Below, one piece after another: positions 1 to 8,071 of a stretch of DNA of 64,000 nucleotides. The stretch comes from Streptomyces coacervatus (GTDB lineage: Bacteria; Actinomycetota; Actinomycetes; Streptomycetales; Streptomycetaceae), in NCBI RefSeq assembly GCF_029223485.1, contig NZ_JARHTP010000012.1, forward strand, positions 186,001 to 250,000, given 5' to 3'. The notes under the pieces are model-generated. The model ran no database searches. It saw only the letters and a program-made list of their open reading frames with translations, and was not told the DNA's origin. Every line of letters begins with the position of its first letter. Position 1 is the first letter of the stretch. The translations under genes and the position numbers were made by a program.

Positions 1-317
1 ATGTGCGCGAGTTGGTGGAGTCCCTCGGCGGCACGGCTTCTACGACTACCAAAGCAACTTCGTGCCGCACGCCGGACGGACAGCGCCGCAACGGGCTGAC
101 CTCGTACCGAATGCGGGTGCGGTTGCCTCAGGGGGTTTGCCCGTTCGCCTTGCAGCGGAAGGCCGATCAGTGGCAGCGAACCCGACCCACATTCATCACG
201 GGTCCGGTTCGGACGATCACCGAGGTCAGTTTCGTCGGCAACAAGGAAGCACGCTGTATTGAGGTTTCCGCCAAGGATCATCTGTACGTCACGGAGCACT
301 TCCTCGTCACCCACAAC
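1..317 (+). other. C-terminal part of an intein inserted in the ATPase P-loop
   Basis: The frame open from the window edge reads as the C-terminal part of a phage-type intein. Near residue 45 there is a segment with PFALQRKADQW, typical of the region before the splicing blocks. Block F follows (DHLYVTEHFLV), then the terminal THN and Ser as the first residue of the C-extein, with Asn encoded at 315-317 and Ser at 318-320. This is the canonical His-Asn/Ser junction needed for Asn cyclisation. The N-terminal splicing half and any homing endonuclease lie left of position 1. The insertion point matches the GK-(S/T) of a Walker A motif, a common intein site in phage ATPases. Confidence 0.82.
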
Positions 318-1266
318 TCCCATCAGGCTGCCGCATTCACCGGCTCCGAGCAGACCGGCCAGGCGTACTGGCTGGAGCTCGGCGAAGACACGGCCGATGA
401 GTACGCGAACGTGCCAAGTGCGGACTACCTGCTCATCGAGCACAACGGCAGCTACCGCGACATCCTCGGCCAGATTGAGGCCGTGCACGCCGAGGCCAGG
501 CGCGCTGCCGCGGCGAAGGAGAAGCCGGTCGTCCTGGTGATCGACTCGGTGTCGATGCTGTGGCGGATGCTCGTGAACTGGACCAACGAGCGCGCCCACC
601 GCACGCCGAAGAACGAGGCGAAGCTGCGCCAGGACCCGGATGCCGAGATCAGGCCCTCCATGAATCTGTGGAACGACGCATCCGAACGGTGGCAGCGGGT
701 CATGTATCTCGTGCGCACCATGCCGGGCATTGTGATCCTGCTCGCCCGTGGCAAGGAAGTGGCTGCCGTGGACGGCAACGGCGATCCGATCCCGAAGACG
801 AAGGACTGGCGGGTGGAGGGCCACAAGTCTCTCGCCTACGACGCGACGGTGTGGGTGCGGCTACAGCGCGACAGCGATCCGCAGATCATCCATCGAGAGG
901 CTGGTGTTCGGCCTGATGGGCTGCTCGATCCACAACCAGCCCAAGGTCGCCCCGGAGCTGACCGGGGATCTGGCGCAGCAGTGGATGCCGAAGGTCCACA
1001 AGGCGGCCGAGCAGGGCGTTGACGGCCTGAAGAAGCTATGGCGGCAGGTCGAATCAGACGAGAACCTCAGCCGCAACGAGGTCCTCGTGGTCCGCGCTGC
1101 CATCGAGCGCACGGCCGCCGAGGTCAAGAACCCGAAGAAGTTCAGCGACCCCACAAGCGATGACGTGGCGCGGCTGCGGGCAGCTGCAGCTGAGCAGCAG
1201 GACCAGGCCGCCGAAGACCCGGGCGACTTCGAGGAGCTGCCGCCCGACGAGTTCACCGCCGCCTGA
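318..1266 (+). pseudogene. Sak4/RecA-like phage ATPase (C-extein), frameshifted
   Basis: After the intein the protein resumes with SHQAAAFTGS, the end of a P-loop, followed by a Walker B segment (VVLVIDSVSMLW) and ILLARGKEVAAVDGNGDPIP. This is the pattern of Sak4/RecA-like single-strand annealing or recombination ATPases of actinophages. The reading frame shifts near 891: up to about 890 the coding frame ends VWVRLQRDSDPQII. From about 892 another frame continues sensibly as IERLVFGLMGCS and ends in an acidic tail at 1266. Deleting one base of the run ATCATCCATCGAG would restore one frame. The shift may be a real lesion or a sequencing error. Its neighbour is a RecB/Cas4-type nuclease, consistent with a replication and recombination module. 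Confidence 0.68.
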
Positions 1267-1331
1267 CCTTCGCACCCTGCCGGGGCCCGCTGTGACGGGT
1301 CGGGCCCCGGCGTGCCCTCTTGGAGACTGCT

Positions 1332-2477
1332 GTGACCGCCACCACCTTGAGTGCGCCTGCTTCCTTGTCGATCTGGGATGCCGCGAACTCCGCTGATGCC
1401 CGCCGACCCCGTTCTGTGCAGAGACAGTTGGGGGCGTCGGACACGATCTGCTCACGCCGCGCCGGATACATCCTGGCCGGCACGGAGCGCACGAACGCCG
1501 GGGACAAGCGCGCCGCGATCCTCGGCACGTACATCCACCAGGGGCTGCTCGAAGATGCCCGCCGCGAGTACGGGTGGCTCACAGAGCGGACCGTCGCGGA
1601 CGGGACCCTGCGCGGGCACATCGACGTCGTACAGCTCGACGCCGCCACGGCAGCGCGGCTGCCCAAGCGGCATCGTCCTGCCGAGCCTGCCGCGCACCTG
1701 ACGGTGGAGGACGTGAAGACGAAGTCGAGCCGCGTCTGGGACCGGGTCGTGAGGTTCGGGCCGACAGCAGCAGAGATGCGGCAAGTCCTCCTGTACGCCG
1801 ACCTGTTGCGCACGGTCGGGTTCGCGGATGTTCCTGGCCAGCGGTACCTGCACAGGCTCGGCCCGATCGACGTGCAGCGCATCCGGTTCCGCTTCGTATG
1901 CCGGGATACGGGCGAGGAGCACATCGAGGAGTTCGTCTTCGACGAGTGGCTGGCTGCTCAGGCTCGTTGGTGGGTGGACCGTGTCGTGGAGGCGGACTCT
2001 CCGGAGGAGCTGCGGCGCGACCATGACGGTCCCGGCCTGTCGGTGATCTGCGACAACTGCCCGTTTGTTCATTCCTGCTGGCCGGGCGTGCCGCCGGGTC
2101 GGCCCGCGCAGACGATTCTCGTCCACGACGACGAAGACCGCGCGAAGGCGCTCGCCGACTACGTGCGCGCTCACGAGCGATTCCGGGAAGCCAAGCGGGT
2201 CAAGGAGATGGCTCGGGCGATGCTCGACGACTCCCCGGAGGGCAACTACGGGGACAACCACCTGGGGTGGGGCGGCGGCAACGACAAGGAAGAGTCGGAT
2301 GTCGCTGCGATGGTCGAGCTGTTCGAGGACGCCGACTTGGTCGTGCCCATGGTCCCGGACGAGAAGGCCATGATCCAGATTCTTCGCCGGGCCGGCATGG
2401 TCGTGCCCCGGCGTAAGGCGGCCGGTCAGAAGACTGCCCGCACCATCAAGGTCAGCCGGGCCCGCAAGACCTCCTGA
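1332..2477 (+). CDS. PD-(D/E)XK nuclease, Cas4/RecB-exonuclease-like
   Basis: This 381-residue protein has the motif series of the PD-(D/E)XK superfamily: GTYIHQG near residue 65, GHIDVV near 95, a VEDVKTKS catalytic D-x-K segment near 127, and a QVLLYADLL QxxxY motif near 155. The cysteine-rich CDNCPFVHSCW near 240 resembles the iron-sulfur cluster region of Cas4/AddB nucleases. The GTG at 1332 is preferred over the upstream TTG because GGAG lies seven bases before it. It sits directly behind the Sak4-like ATPase, so it probably processes DNA ends for phage-type recombination. The C-terminal third (acidic, then Lys/Arg-rich) is not recognised. Confidence 0.75.
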   Translation: MTATTLSAPASLSIWDAANSADARRPRSVQRQLGASDTICSRRAGYILAGTERTNAGDKRAAILGTYIHQGLLEDARREYGWLTERTVADGTLRGHIDVVQLDAATAARLPKRHRPAEPAAHLTVEDVKTKSSRVWDRVVRFGPTAAEMRQVLLYADLLRTVGFADVPGQRYLHRLGPIDVQRIRFRFVCRDTGEEHIEEFVFDEWLAAQARWWVDRVVEADSPEELRRDHDGPGLSVICDNCPFVHSCWPGVPPGRPAQTILVHDDEDRAKALADYVRAHERFREAKRVKEMARAMLDDSPEGNYGDNHLGWGGGNDKEESDVAAMVELFEDADLVVPMVPDEKAMIQILRRAGMVVPRRKAAGQKTARTIKVSRARKTS

Positions 2478-2568
2478 CGGCCTCTGTGGCGGCCCCGCAC
2501 GGACGGTGTGGGGTTCGCCTTCTCTTTTGATCTTTCGAAGTCTTATTACCGCCTTGGAGGCATGCTCC

Positions 2569-3438
2569 GTGTCGATTCTGCGCCGCCACCTCAGCACCGG
2601 GTTCACCGTGCTGCCGACGGCCACCCTTGAGGATTCCCGTCTGTCGTTTCGGGCTCGGGGCGTGCTGGCGTTCCTGATCTCGAAGCCGGATGCGTGGAGG
2701 GTGCGTGCCGAGTCGATCGCGAGCGCGGGCAAGGAGGGTAAGGAGGCGATCAAGACGGCGCTGCGCGAGCTGAAGGACTTCGGCTACTACCGGGTGGTGA
2801 CCGAGCGGCTGGCGGACGGGACGCTGAGCCGTATCACCGAGGTGTACGACACGGCGCAGGAGTGGGCGGCCGAGGAGTACCGCAAGTTGGAGGCGCGGCG
2901 GGTGGCGTGCAGGCTCAAGAAGCGGCTCGATCAGGTCGATGCGGCCGCCGACGAGGAGTGGCCCGAGGGGGGACGAGGCAGTGACGGGGAGGAGGCCGGT
3001 GGCACCGAAGGCGGGTTTTCGGGCGCCGGTTTTCCGGACGCCGGATCTTCGGGCGTTCTAGTTAGTAACCAGAGCCAATATCCAGAGAAGAACCCCCCTA
3101 CCCCCACAGCTGGCGCTGCAGGGGAGCCGGGTGACGCTCCGCTCGACGAGACAGAGGAGGGTTCGTGCCCGACGCATCCGGATAGGCCGGGCCGTTCGTG
3201 CCGGGGCTGTGGCACGAGTCCGAGGCAGCTTCGGGCGTCGCAGCAACGGGCAGAGAAGGAGCGGTTCAAGGCCCGTGAGCGGGAGGCGAATGAGCGGGTG
3301 TTGGCGCAGGTGCGGCGTAAGCCGGGGGTGGAGGGGTTGTCGGAGGTTGCGCGGCAGCAGCTTGCTGCCATGCGGAGCAGGAGGCGGGAGGCTGCGGCTG
3401 GTGGCGGGGAGGTAGAGTCGCCGTCAGAAATAGGCTGA
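2569..3438 (+). CDS. Winged-helix DNA-binding protein, replication-initiator-like
   Basis: The 289-residue product starts at a GTG (2569) with a strong TTGGAGG ribosome site nine bases upstream. Residues 1-100 resemble the helix-turn-helix domain of phage and plasmid replication proteins: a basic beta start (RRHLSTGFTVLP), then LSFRARGVLAFL, and a putative recognition region KEGKEAIKTALRELKDFGYYR. The rest is low-complexity and charged, with a Cys-rich patch (CPTHPDRPGRSCRGCG) that may bind metal. Position after the recombination genes and before the first repeated promoter suggests a role in replication control; the exact function is inferred. Confidence 0.55.
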   Translation: MSILRRHLSTGFTVLPTATLEDSRLSFRARGVLAFLISKPDAWRVRAESIASAGKEGKEAIKTALRELKDFGYYRVVTERLADGTLSRITEVYDTAQEWAAEEYRKLEARRVACRLKKRLDQVDAAADEEWPEGGRGSDGEEAGGTEGGFSGAGFPDAGSSGVLVSNQSQYPEKNPPTPTAGAAGEPGDAPLDETEEGSCPTHPDRPGRSCRGCGTSPRQLRASQQRAEKERFKAREREANERVLAQVRRKPGVEGLSEVARQQLAAMRSRRREAAAGGGEVESPSEIG

Positions 3439-3472
3439 TGTATAAATGTGCAGCGGTTGCCGCTCGGGGGAT

Positions 3473-3500
3473 TTGCCACCCCTGCCGCACATAGTAGAAT
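3473..3500 (+). promoter_or_regulatory. Repeated promoter P1 of the mobile element
   Basis: TTGCCA at 3473-3478 and TAGAAT at 3495-3500 are separated by 16 bases. The -10 is embedded in ATAGTAGAATTAAC, a string shared with four other promoters in the element. A 5-bp inverted repeat (ACCCT 3503-3507, AGGGT 3518-3522) follows in the leader. It drives the gene at 3545. Its -35 is the least canonical of the five. Confidence 0.75.
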
Positions 3501-3544
3501 TAACCCTATAAGCAGGAAGGGTCCGTTCACCTTGGGAGGCACAC

Positions 3545-3889
3545 ATGAAGTACGGCTCCATCTGCCGCGGGATCGCTTACATGCCCGACGACGAACTCAT
3601 TGACGCTTTCACCAGGGCGAGGATGTTCCAGGTGGCCTGCCGGGGCGACGAGGTGCGCGTGATCGCCTATCACGGAGAGAGCTCCGTTGAGGCTCAGTGC
3701 CGGCCGGGCGGCAAGGGGTGGGAGGCGTTGGCGCTCACGCAGCAGCCCAAGGGCGATCTGCCGTTGACGGGGGTGCTCTTCACGGACATCCCGCAGTGCG
3801 CATGGAGCACGCTGGACCTGGCGGTCAGTGTGCTGCGGAGCCGGTTTGGTGACCACTTCACGAAGCGCGTGGCGCTGAAGGTCAAGTAA
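3545..3889 (+). CDS. Hypothetical protein (114 aa)
   Basis: No family is recognised. The ATG follows a good GGGAGG ribosome site at 3534-3539 and lies about 45 bases downstream of the P1 -10, so it is the first gene of that transcription unit. The product is a mixed alpha/beta soluble protein with one Cys near residue 32 and one near 57, no signal peptide and no membrane segment. Codon use is strongly GC-ending, supporting real coding. Confidence 0.6.
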   Translation: MKYGSICRGIAYMPDDELIDAFTRARMFQVACRGDEVRVIAYHGESSVEAQCRPGGKGWEALALTQQPKGDLPLTGVLFTDIPQCAWSTLDLAVSVLRSRFGDHFTKRVALKVK

Positions 3890-3894
3890 TCGCA

Positions 3895-3937
3895 GCTGGT
3901 TGTGCACTGGCCAAAAATAGGCCAGTGCACAACCAGC
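3895..3937 (+). promoter_or_regulatory. Perfect 18-bp inverted repeat (terminator or operator)
   Basis: GCTGGTTGTGCACTGGCC (3895-3912) is followed by a 7-base loop AAAAATA and its exact reverse complement at 3920-3937. It starts six bases after the stop of the upstream gene and ends only two bases before the GGAGG ribosome site of the next gene (ATG at 3955). There is no T-run, so it could be a factor-independent hairpin, a processing site, an attenuator over the ribosome site, or a dyad operator. Confidence 0.7.
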
Positions 3938-3954
3938 GTGGAGGATGGATAGAC

Positions 3955-4383
3955 ATGCTTGATGTGACTGTCGAGGTGGCCGCGATCCGTGCCGACTACG
4001 GGCCGGACGAGCATCGCGCTCTCGCCGTGTACAGCGACGTGCACGTCGCCCTCGAAGAGGCCGGGCTGCACCCGTACATAGAAACCCGCGGCGGTTTGGC
4101 CATCTGCGCCTTCGCCGACGACGGCACGCTGTTCGTGGTTGCCTGCGAAGACGCCCTGCCGTTCAACCGCTGGGCGCCCGGGGCGCTCGCGGGCTGGCAC
4201 CTGAGCCACGTGCCCGAGGATGGGCCGGCGCCCGCCTGGCGGTGCGTGGTCTACGACAGCCTGCCCCCTCATCCGTGCCACTACGAGGCAGGAGACCTGA
4301 ACCTTAGGCCCCTCGTCGAGGCCGCGACGGCCCACCTCGCCGCCTGCCCACATCTCCGCGACTTCGACGGGGCTAGGGCGTGA
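3955..4383 (+). CDS. Hypothetical protein (142 aa)
   Basis: The start is ATG 3955, ten bases after GGAGG (3940-3944); an upstream in-frame GTG at 3925 lies inside the inverted repeat and lacks a ribosome site. The product is a soluble acidic protein (DYGPDEHRALAVYSDVHVALEEAGL) of no recognised family. Its stop overlaps the GTG of the next gene in a GTGA junction, so the two are probably translationally coupled. Confidence 0.6.
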   Translation: MLDVTVEVAAIRADYGPDEHRALAVYSDVHVALEEAGLHPYIETRGGLAICAFADDGTLFVVACEDALPFNRWAPGALAGWHLSHVPEDGPAPAWRCVVYDSLPPHPCHYEAGDLNLRPLVEAATAHLAACPHLRDFDGARA

Positions 4384-4904
4384 ACCTCAACGAGGACGAC
4401 CTTCAGATGGCGGTGCGTGACTTCTTCTCACCAGCGTTGCTCCTGGAGTTCATCGACCTGCCGGATCTTCGCGCCCGCATCCGGTGGGGCGAGAAGCAGT
4501 TCGATGAGGGGCAGCGCGATCGCAGCGTTCGGCGCCTCGAGGGAGAGCCGGATGCCGGATGCCTGACGCGCTGGGCGGCCATGCCCAGCGGGTGCGGGTT
4601 TCGCTACGACGTCGAGGCTCGTGGCGGTGCGCGGTCCGGATTCGTGTACTGGCAGGACGTACATCGGACGGTGAACTCCCGTCTGACACCCGTTCGTTAC
4701 GGGTTTCTGCGCGCGGCGGTCGAGGCCGTAGCAGCGCACGAAGCCGCATACATTCCGGGCCCGGTCCCCTTCCGCACGCCCGAGTTGTGGACGTCCCTGT
4801 TCTACCGCCCGTGGGCACGCCGGGCCAGCGGCCTGGAGCTGAAGGCGTCGGCCGCCCTGGATGCCATCTGCCCGCCCGCCAAGGCGCAGCCCGCCTTGTT
4901 CTGA
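4380..4904 (+). CDS. Hypothetical protein (174 aa)
   Basis: The GTG at 4380 overlaps the stop of the preceding gene, indicating co-translation. The sequence is soluble, with a charged helical N-terminal half and an aromatic C-terminal half (SLFYRPWARRASGLELKAS). I recognise no family or catalytic motif. Strand, spacing and codon use fit the rest of the mobile element's cassette. Confidence 0.58.
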   Translation: MNLNEDDLQMAVRDFFSPALLLEFIDLPDLRARIRWGEKQFDEGQRDRSVRRLEGEPDAGCLTRWAAMPSGCGFRYDVEARGGARSGFVYWQDVHRTVNSRLTPVRYGFLRAAVEAVAAHEAAYIPGPVPFRTPELWTSLFYRPWARRASGLELKASAALDAICPPAKAQPALF

Positions 4905-4934
4905 TTCCACGCGACAACGAGAAGGCCCTTCCCC

Positions 4935-5399
4935 GTGATCACCTCCACCACTTCCGCAGCCTGGACTGCCGCCGCGCCGTGCGCCGGCCTCGACGGGTAC
5001 GTGCCCAGCGAGGAGCTGGTCCGCAGCAGACCCAGTGACGTCATGAAGGCCTGCGGGCCGCTCATGGAGGGCTGCGCGCAGCTGTGCCCGTTCGTGCTGG
5101 AGTGCTACGAGCGGGTGCGGCCGGAGGCGAACCGGTTCGACGGGGTGTGCGCGGCGCGTACGTGGGTCAACGGACGGGCCGTCGCTGTGGCCGCAGGTGC
5201 ACCTGCTCTGTCGAAGCTCGCCTCGCAGGCGGGTACGTGCGGGACGAGCAGCGGGGTGAAGGCGCACCAGCGGCTCGGGGAGCCGTTGTGCGGACTGTGC
5301 CGGGTGACGTCACAGCGGGCGGAGGTGCGGCGCGCGGGTGCGGCGAGCATCCGCAAGCGTGCCTCTCGCACCGGCCGCGAGGCGCGCGCGGCAGCGTAG
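4935..5399 (+). CDS. WhiB-like iron-sulfur regulator with an extra Cys/His module
   Basis: Residues 8-75 resemble phage WhiB-like proteins: AWTAAAPCAGLD supplies the first cysteine (C16), and C47, C51 and C57 form the cluster (C-x3-C-x5-C, where C-x2-C is usual), with another Cys at 40. The usual GVWGG turn is replaced by GVCAARTW. Residues about 100-125 hold a second module, CGTSSGVKAHQRLGEPLCGLC, of the GYxAHxRRGExPCxxC type common in actinophage proteins. A basic tail follows. WhiB-like proteins bind a [4Fe-4S] cluster and sigma factor region 4, so this is a candidate regulator of the element or its host. Confidence 0.6.
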   Translation: MITSTTSAAWTAAAPCAGLDGYVPSEELVRSRPSDVMKACGPLMEGCAQLCPFVLECYERVRPEANRFDGVCAARTWVNGRAVAVAAGAPALSKLASQAGTCGTSSGVKAHQRLGEPLCGLCRVTSQRAEVRRAGAASIRKRASRTGREARAAA

Positions 5400-5449
5400 A
5401 GGCACGCACAGCGAGGCGCCCACCGAGGCCCTGACCTGCACAAACGCAA

Positions 5450-5477
5450 TTGACACCCCCTCTACAGATAGTAGAAT
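5450..5477 (+). promoter_or_regulatory. Repeated promoter P2 of the mobile element
   Basis: TTGACA (5450-5455) and TAGAAT (5472-5477) are 16 bases apart, with the shared ATAGTAGAATTAA context. CTGACCTGCA lies 19 bases upstream of the -35, as in P5. The leader carries AGTTGGG (5485-5491) pairing with CCCAACT (5505-5511). It drives the gene at 5546. Confidence 0.82.
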
Positions 5478-5545
5478 TAATCCCAGTTGGGAAGGGGAAA
5501 TGCGCCCAACTCCCTCTTGGAATACGAGAAAAGGAAGCACCCCTG

Positions 5546-5893
5546 ATGCGCACGATGACGCCGGACCCGCTCGCCGTTCTGCAGGTCGCCACCATGCACA
5601 ACATCACCGAGGAGCAGGCCGCGACCGCCATCAACTGGGCCGCGCACATGACGGTGCACGCCTGGGAGGCGTACGCGGACACGCTGGGCCTGGTGAAGAA
5701 GGACGGCGCCGCGATGGAGGCATGGTTCGGCACGCTCGGCCCGGACCTGCGCAGCTCCGTACTCGAGGACGCGGTCACCGCGGTGGTCGGCGCCGACCGT
5801 GTGCTCGCCGAGATCTACAGCAAGCAGGACGGCCATCAGCCTGCCCGCGCACGAGTCATGCGCACCAACCGGCCTCGCGTTCACATCCACTGA
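5546..5893 (+). CDS. Hypothetical helical protein (115 aa)
   Basis: The ATG at 5546 follows GGAAG by eight bases and is the first gene behind promoter P2. The product is largely alpha-helical (NITEEQAATAINWAAHM, then VLEDAVTAVVGADRVLAEIY) with no Cys, signal or membrane segment. No known family is recognised. A small DNA- or protein-binding role is possible but unsupported. Confidence 0.55.
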   Translation: MRTMTPDPLAVLQVATMHNITEEQAATAINWAAHMTVHAWEAYADTLGLVKKDGAAMEAWFGTLGPDLRSSVLEDAVTAVVGADRVLAEIYSKQDGHQPARARVMRTNRPRVHIH

Positions 5894-5973
5894 CGCTCCG
5901 CGACTTCGGCCCGCCTCGTACCGGGGCAGGCCGCGCCATGCCGCCATCCCAACTCAACGGAAGGAGCCGCCTC

Positions 5974-6282
5974 ATGGGCGCTCTCGACTTCTACACCACC
6001 GCCACCGGCACCGACATGCACACGGCCTTCAACACTGCTCGCGCGCAGGCCGAATGGGAGTACGGGACCTCCGGCTTCACCGGCACCATCGCCGAGAAGG
6101 ACGAGGTGACGCTGCTCGACGAGCCGAAGCGCAGCGAGCAGGACGCTGTGGGGCGCGCGAAGGAGCTGCTCGACGGCGAGGATCCGCGGGTCAGCGGCAA
6201 GTACGGGCCCGCCGGCGCACTGCCGATCACGGCGGTCGACGGCTCCGGTGCCTGGCTGTTCTTCGGCGTGGCCGCCCACTGA
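5974..6282 (+). CDS. Hypothetical protein (102 aa)
   Basis: The ATG at 5974 has AAGGAG seven bases upstream; earlier in-frame starts lie in the previous gene. The protein begins MGALDFYTTATGTDMHTAFNTARAQAEWEYG and ends with a hydrophobic strand pair (PITAVDGSGAWLFFGVAA). Similar DFYT/F starts occur in small actinophage proteins, but no function is known. Coding is supported by codon bias and the ribosome site. Confidence 0.55.
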   Translation: MGALDFYTTATGTDMHTAFNTARAQAEWEYGTSGFTGTIAEKDEVTLLDEPKRSEQDAVGRAKELLDGEDPRVSGKYGPAGALPITAVDGSGAWLFFGVAAH

Positions 6283-6350
6283 TGCCCGCCGCGGGGCTGT
6301 GACGCAGCGCAGCCCCGGCCAGTCCAGCCTGTCCAGATCCCCGAAAGACG

Positions 6351-6680
6351 ATGACCACCGTGCTCGACAAGCACCTACCGCTGGATGCTGCCGCCGACAT
6401 CATCGGCGAACTCGGCCTGAAGGGCGGGCAGATCCTACGCGCCAACCGAACCATGCAGCGCATTGTCCGCAACGCCTGGACCCGGCTCCCCTCCGCGCGG
6501 CGGCCACCCACCTTCGACGAATTCGCCAACGGTGTTCCTGCACACCACTGGGCGCTGATGTTCCGTGTGTGCGCGCTGAGCCAGTTGGGCCGCACCAGCG
6601 AAGCGTGCGCTGTGATCACCGCGGCCCGCCATCGCACGGCCGCCCCAGGCGACGGCGCCCGGCGATCGGCCAGCTCATGA
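6351..6680 (+). CDS. Hypothetical protein (109 aa)
   Basis: This small basic protein begins MTTVLDKHLPLDAAADIIGELGL. It contains a likely helical bundle and no recognised motif. Its stop overlaps the ATG at 6677 (ATGA), so the degenerate reading frame that follows was once translated from it by coupling. Confidence 0.5.
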   Translation: MTTVLDKHLPLDAAADIIGELGLKGGQILRANRTMQRIVRNAWTRLPSARRPPTFDEFANGVPAHHWALMFRVCALSQLGRTSEACAVITAARHRTAAPGDGARRSASS

Positions 6681-6799
6681 CCCGGCACCTCCTGCCGGAC
6701 GGCACCGACACCTCCTCAACCGCCAAGGCCCGTGGCCGGATGGCGGAGGGCAGTGCCTGGGGTCCTGCTGCTCGCACCACCCGGCCCGGGCAGCCCTGA
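6677..6799 (+). pseudogene. Internally deleted, frameshifted copy of the gene start at 7379
   Basis: The segment starts MTRHLLPDGT and aligns with MTRHPLPVGT at 7379, but about 80 bases are missing after the first ten codons and the frame then shifts to a stop at 6799. The following bases, read in another frame, still give PESRTTWWPYAATP, matching PESRTTWWPSWATTP of the second copy. This is a decaying member of a tandem duplication. Confidence 0.6.
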
Positions 6800-6858
6800 G
6801 TCCCGTACGACGTGGTGGCCCTACGCCGCCACTCCCGCATCAACGAATCGGAATTCCC

Positions 6859-7299
6859 TTGAACGACCACACTCCCACCCCGGACCGCATCGCGCGGGAG
6901 GCCCACTCCATTCACGAGTTCATCTCCTGGGGCCTGGCCGCTTGCGACGGACACCTCCAACAGGCCCGCATCACCTTCGGGTTCTCATCACTGTGGGCCA
7001 TCACCCGTCCAGAGGTCCGCCGGTACGTGCTCCTGCTCGTCGCCTGGGAAGCCCGCAGCGCCACCGTGGACTTGGCCGAAGCACCCTCGATCACCGGCCC
7101 ATACGCGCGGGATTTCATCCAGAGCGCCGCAGAGTGGACTCGCCAGAACCCGGGCGACACGGTGGAGTTGTTCTGCACCAGCCAGCACTCGGCGTACAAC
7201 GTCGCCAGCTCCCTCGCCTTTGACCGGGACGATCACGCGGTATCCCTGCAGACCGTGCTCCTGCTGGCCGCCCTCGCCCCCAAGTCGGAGGCGCAGTGA
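6859..7299 (+). CDS. Tandem paralogue 1, hypothetical (146 aa)
   Basis: It starts at TTG 6859, as in the homologous junction at 7625. The core (FGFSSLWAITRPEVRRYV, then VAWEARSATVDL, then VASSLAFDRDDHAVSL) is about 50-60% identical by eye to the C-terminal half of the protein ending at 8071. The shared family is unknown to me. It looks soluble and helical, with a conserved SLAFDRDD block. The TTG start implies weak or coupled translation. Confidence 0.6.
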   Translation: MNDHTPTPDRIAREAHSIHEFISWGLAACDGHLQQARITFGFSSLWAITRPEVRRYVLLLVAWEARSATVDLAEAPSITGPYARDFIQSAAEWTRQNPGDTVELFCTSQHSAYNVASSLAFDRDDHAVSLQTVLLLAALAPKSEAQ

Positions 7300-7378
7300 G
7301 TCGAGACCGCCAGCGCACGCAGACCGGCATCGCTGCCTTCTTCGCGCGCTCCCCTGTCCCCGACGAGGCCGATCACTC

Positions 7379-8071
7379 ATGACCCGCCACCCCCTGCCGG
7401 TCGGCACGCGGGTTTCGCACATCAACCAGCAGTGGGCCCGCAGTCTTCCGGACGGTACCGCCACGGTCATCGACCGCAAGGGCCCCTGGCCGGACGGCTC
7501 GTGGGAGTACCAAGTGCGCGCGGCCTGCGACTTCTCGCGCCAGCCCGGCCCCGACAATCCCGAGTCCCGCACCACGTGGTGGCCGTCCTGGGCCACCACC
7601 CCGTCACTCACGAAGGAAGAGCCCGTGAACAACAACACCAGCAACAGCGAGAGCGAGGACGGCGAGCAGGAGATCGTCTCGCTCCACCGTCTCCTTGCCC
7701 GGGCCATAGCTGCTGTGGACAACAACGTGGAGGAGGCGTTCGTCGTCTTCGGCCTGCCCAGCCTGTGGTCTCTGACCAGCCCGGAAGTGCGACGACAGGC
7801 GCTTCTCCTCGCCGCCTGGGAAGCCCGCTCCGCCACAGCGGCCGAGCTCGAATCTCCGACGTCCGCAGGCCAGTACGCGTGGGCTTTCACCCAGTACGCG
7901 TCCTCGTGGGCCGAGCAGCACCCGGGCGGGGACGCGGAAGGGTTCTGCGCCGGGCCGCACTCGGCACGCCATGCCGCGTCGTCCCTCGCCTTCGACCGCG
8001 ACGACCTCCTGGTGTCCCTGGAGACGGCGCTCCTGCTGTGCTCCCGCGCGGAAGCGCCGGAGGAGTCATGA
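7379..8071 (+). CDS. Tandem paralogue 2, two-part hypothetical (230 aa)
   Basis: The open frame joins two parts: residues 1-82 (MTRHPLPVGTRVSHINQQWA, then an SH3-like run TATVIDRKGPWPDGSWEYQV) and residues 83-230, the paralogue of the protein at 6859-7299. A GTG at 7625 with GGAAGAG upstream sits exactly at the joint, so either a fusion or two nested products may be made. In the first copy the halves are separate and the first is broken. The stop overlaps the next gene's ATG (8068). Confidence 0.58.
   Translation: MTRHPLPVGTRVSHINQQWARSLPDGTATVIDRKGPWPDGSWEYQVRAACDFSRQPGPDNPESRTTWWPSWATTPSLTKEEPVNNNTSNSESEDGEQEIVSLHRLLARAIAAVDNNVEEAFVVFGLPSLWSLTSPEVRRQALLLAAWEARSATAAELESPTSAGQYAWAFTQYASSWAEQHPGGDAEGFCAGPHSARHAASSLAFDRDDLLVSLETALLLCSRAEAPEES

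Noticed and set aside
1452..2753. A 433-codon minus frame in the mobile element
   Set aside because: It lies opposite the PD-(D/E)XK nuclease, whose motifs and ribosome site are clear; the antisense translation is low-complexity.
5400..5545. Possible riboswitch or CRISPR-like repeats among the repeated ATAGTAGAATTAA strings
   Set aside because: The copies are kilobases apart, each has a -35 at a fixed distance and a gene after it, so they are promoters rather than a CRISPR array.
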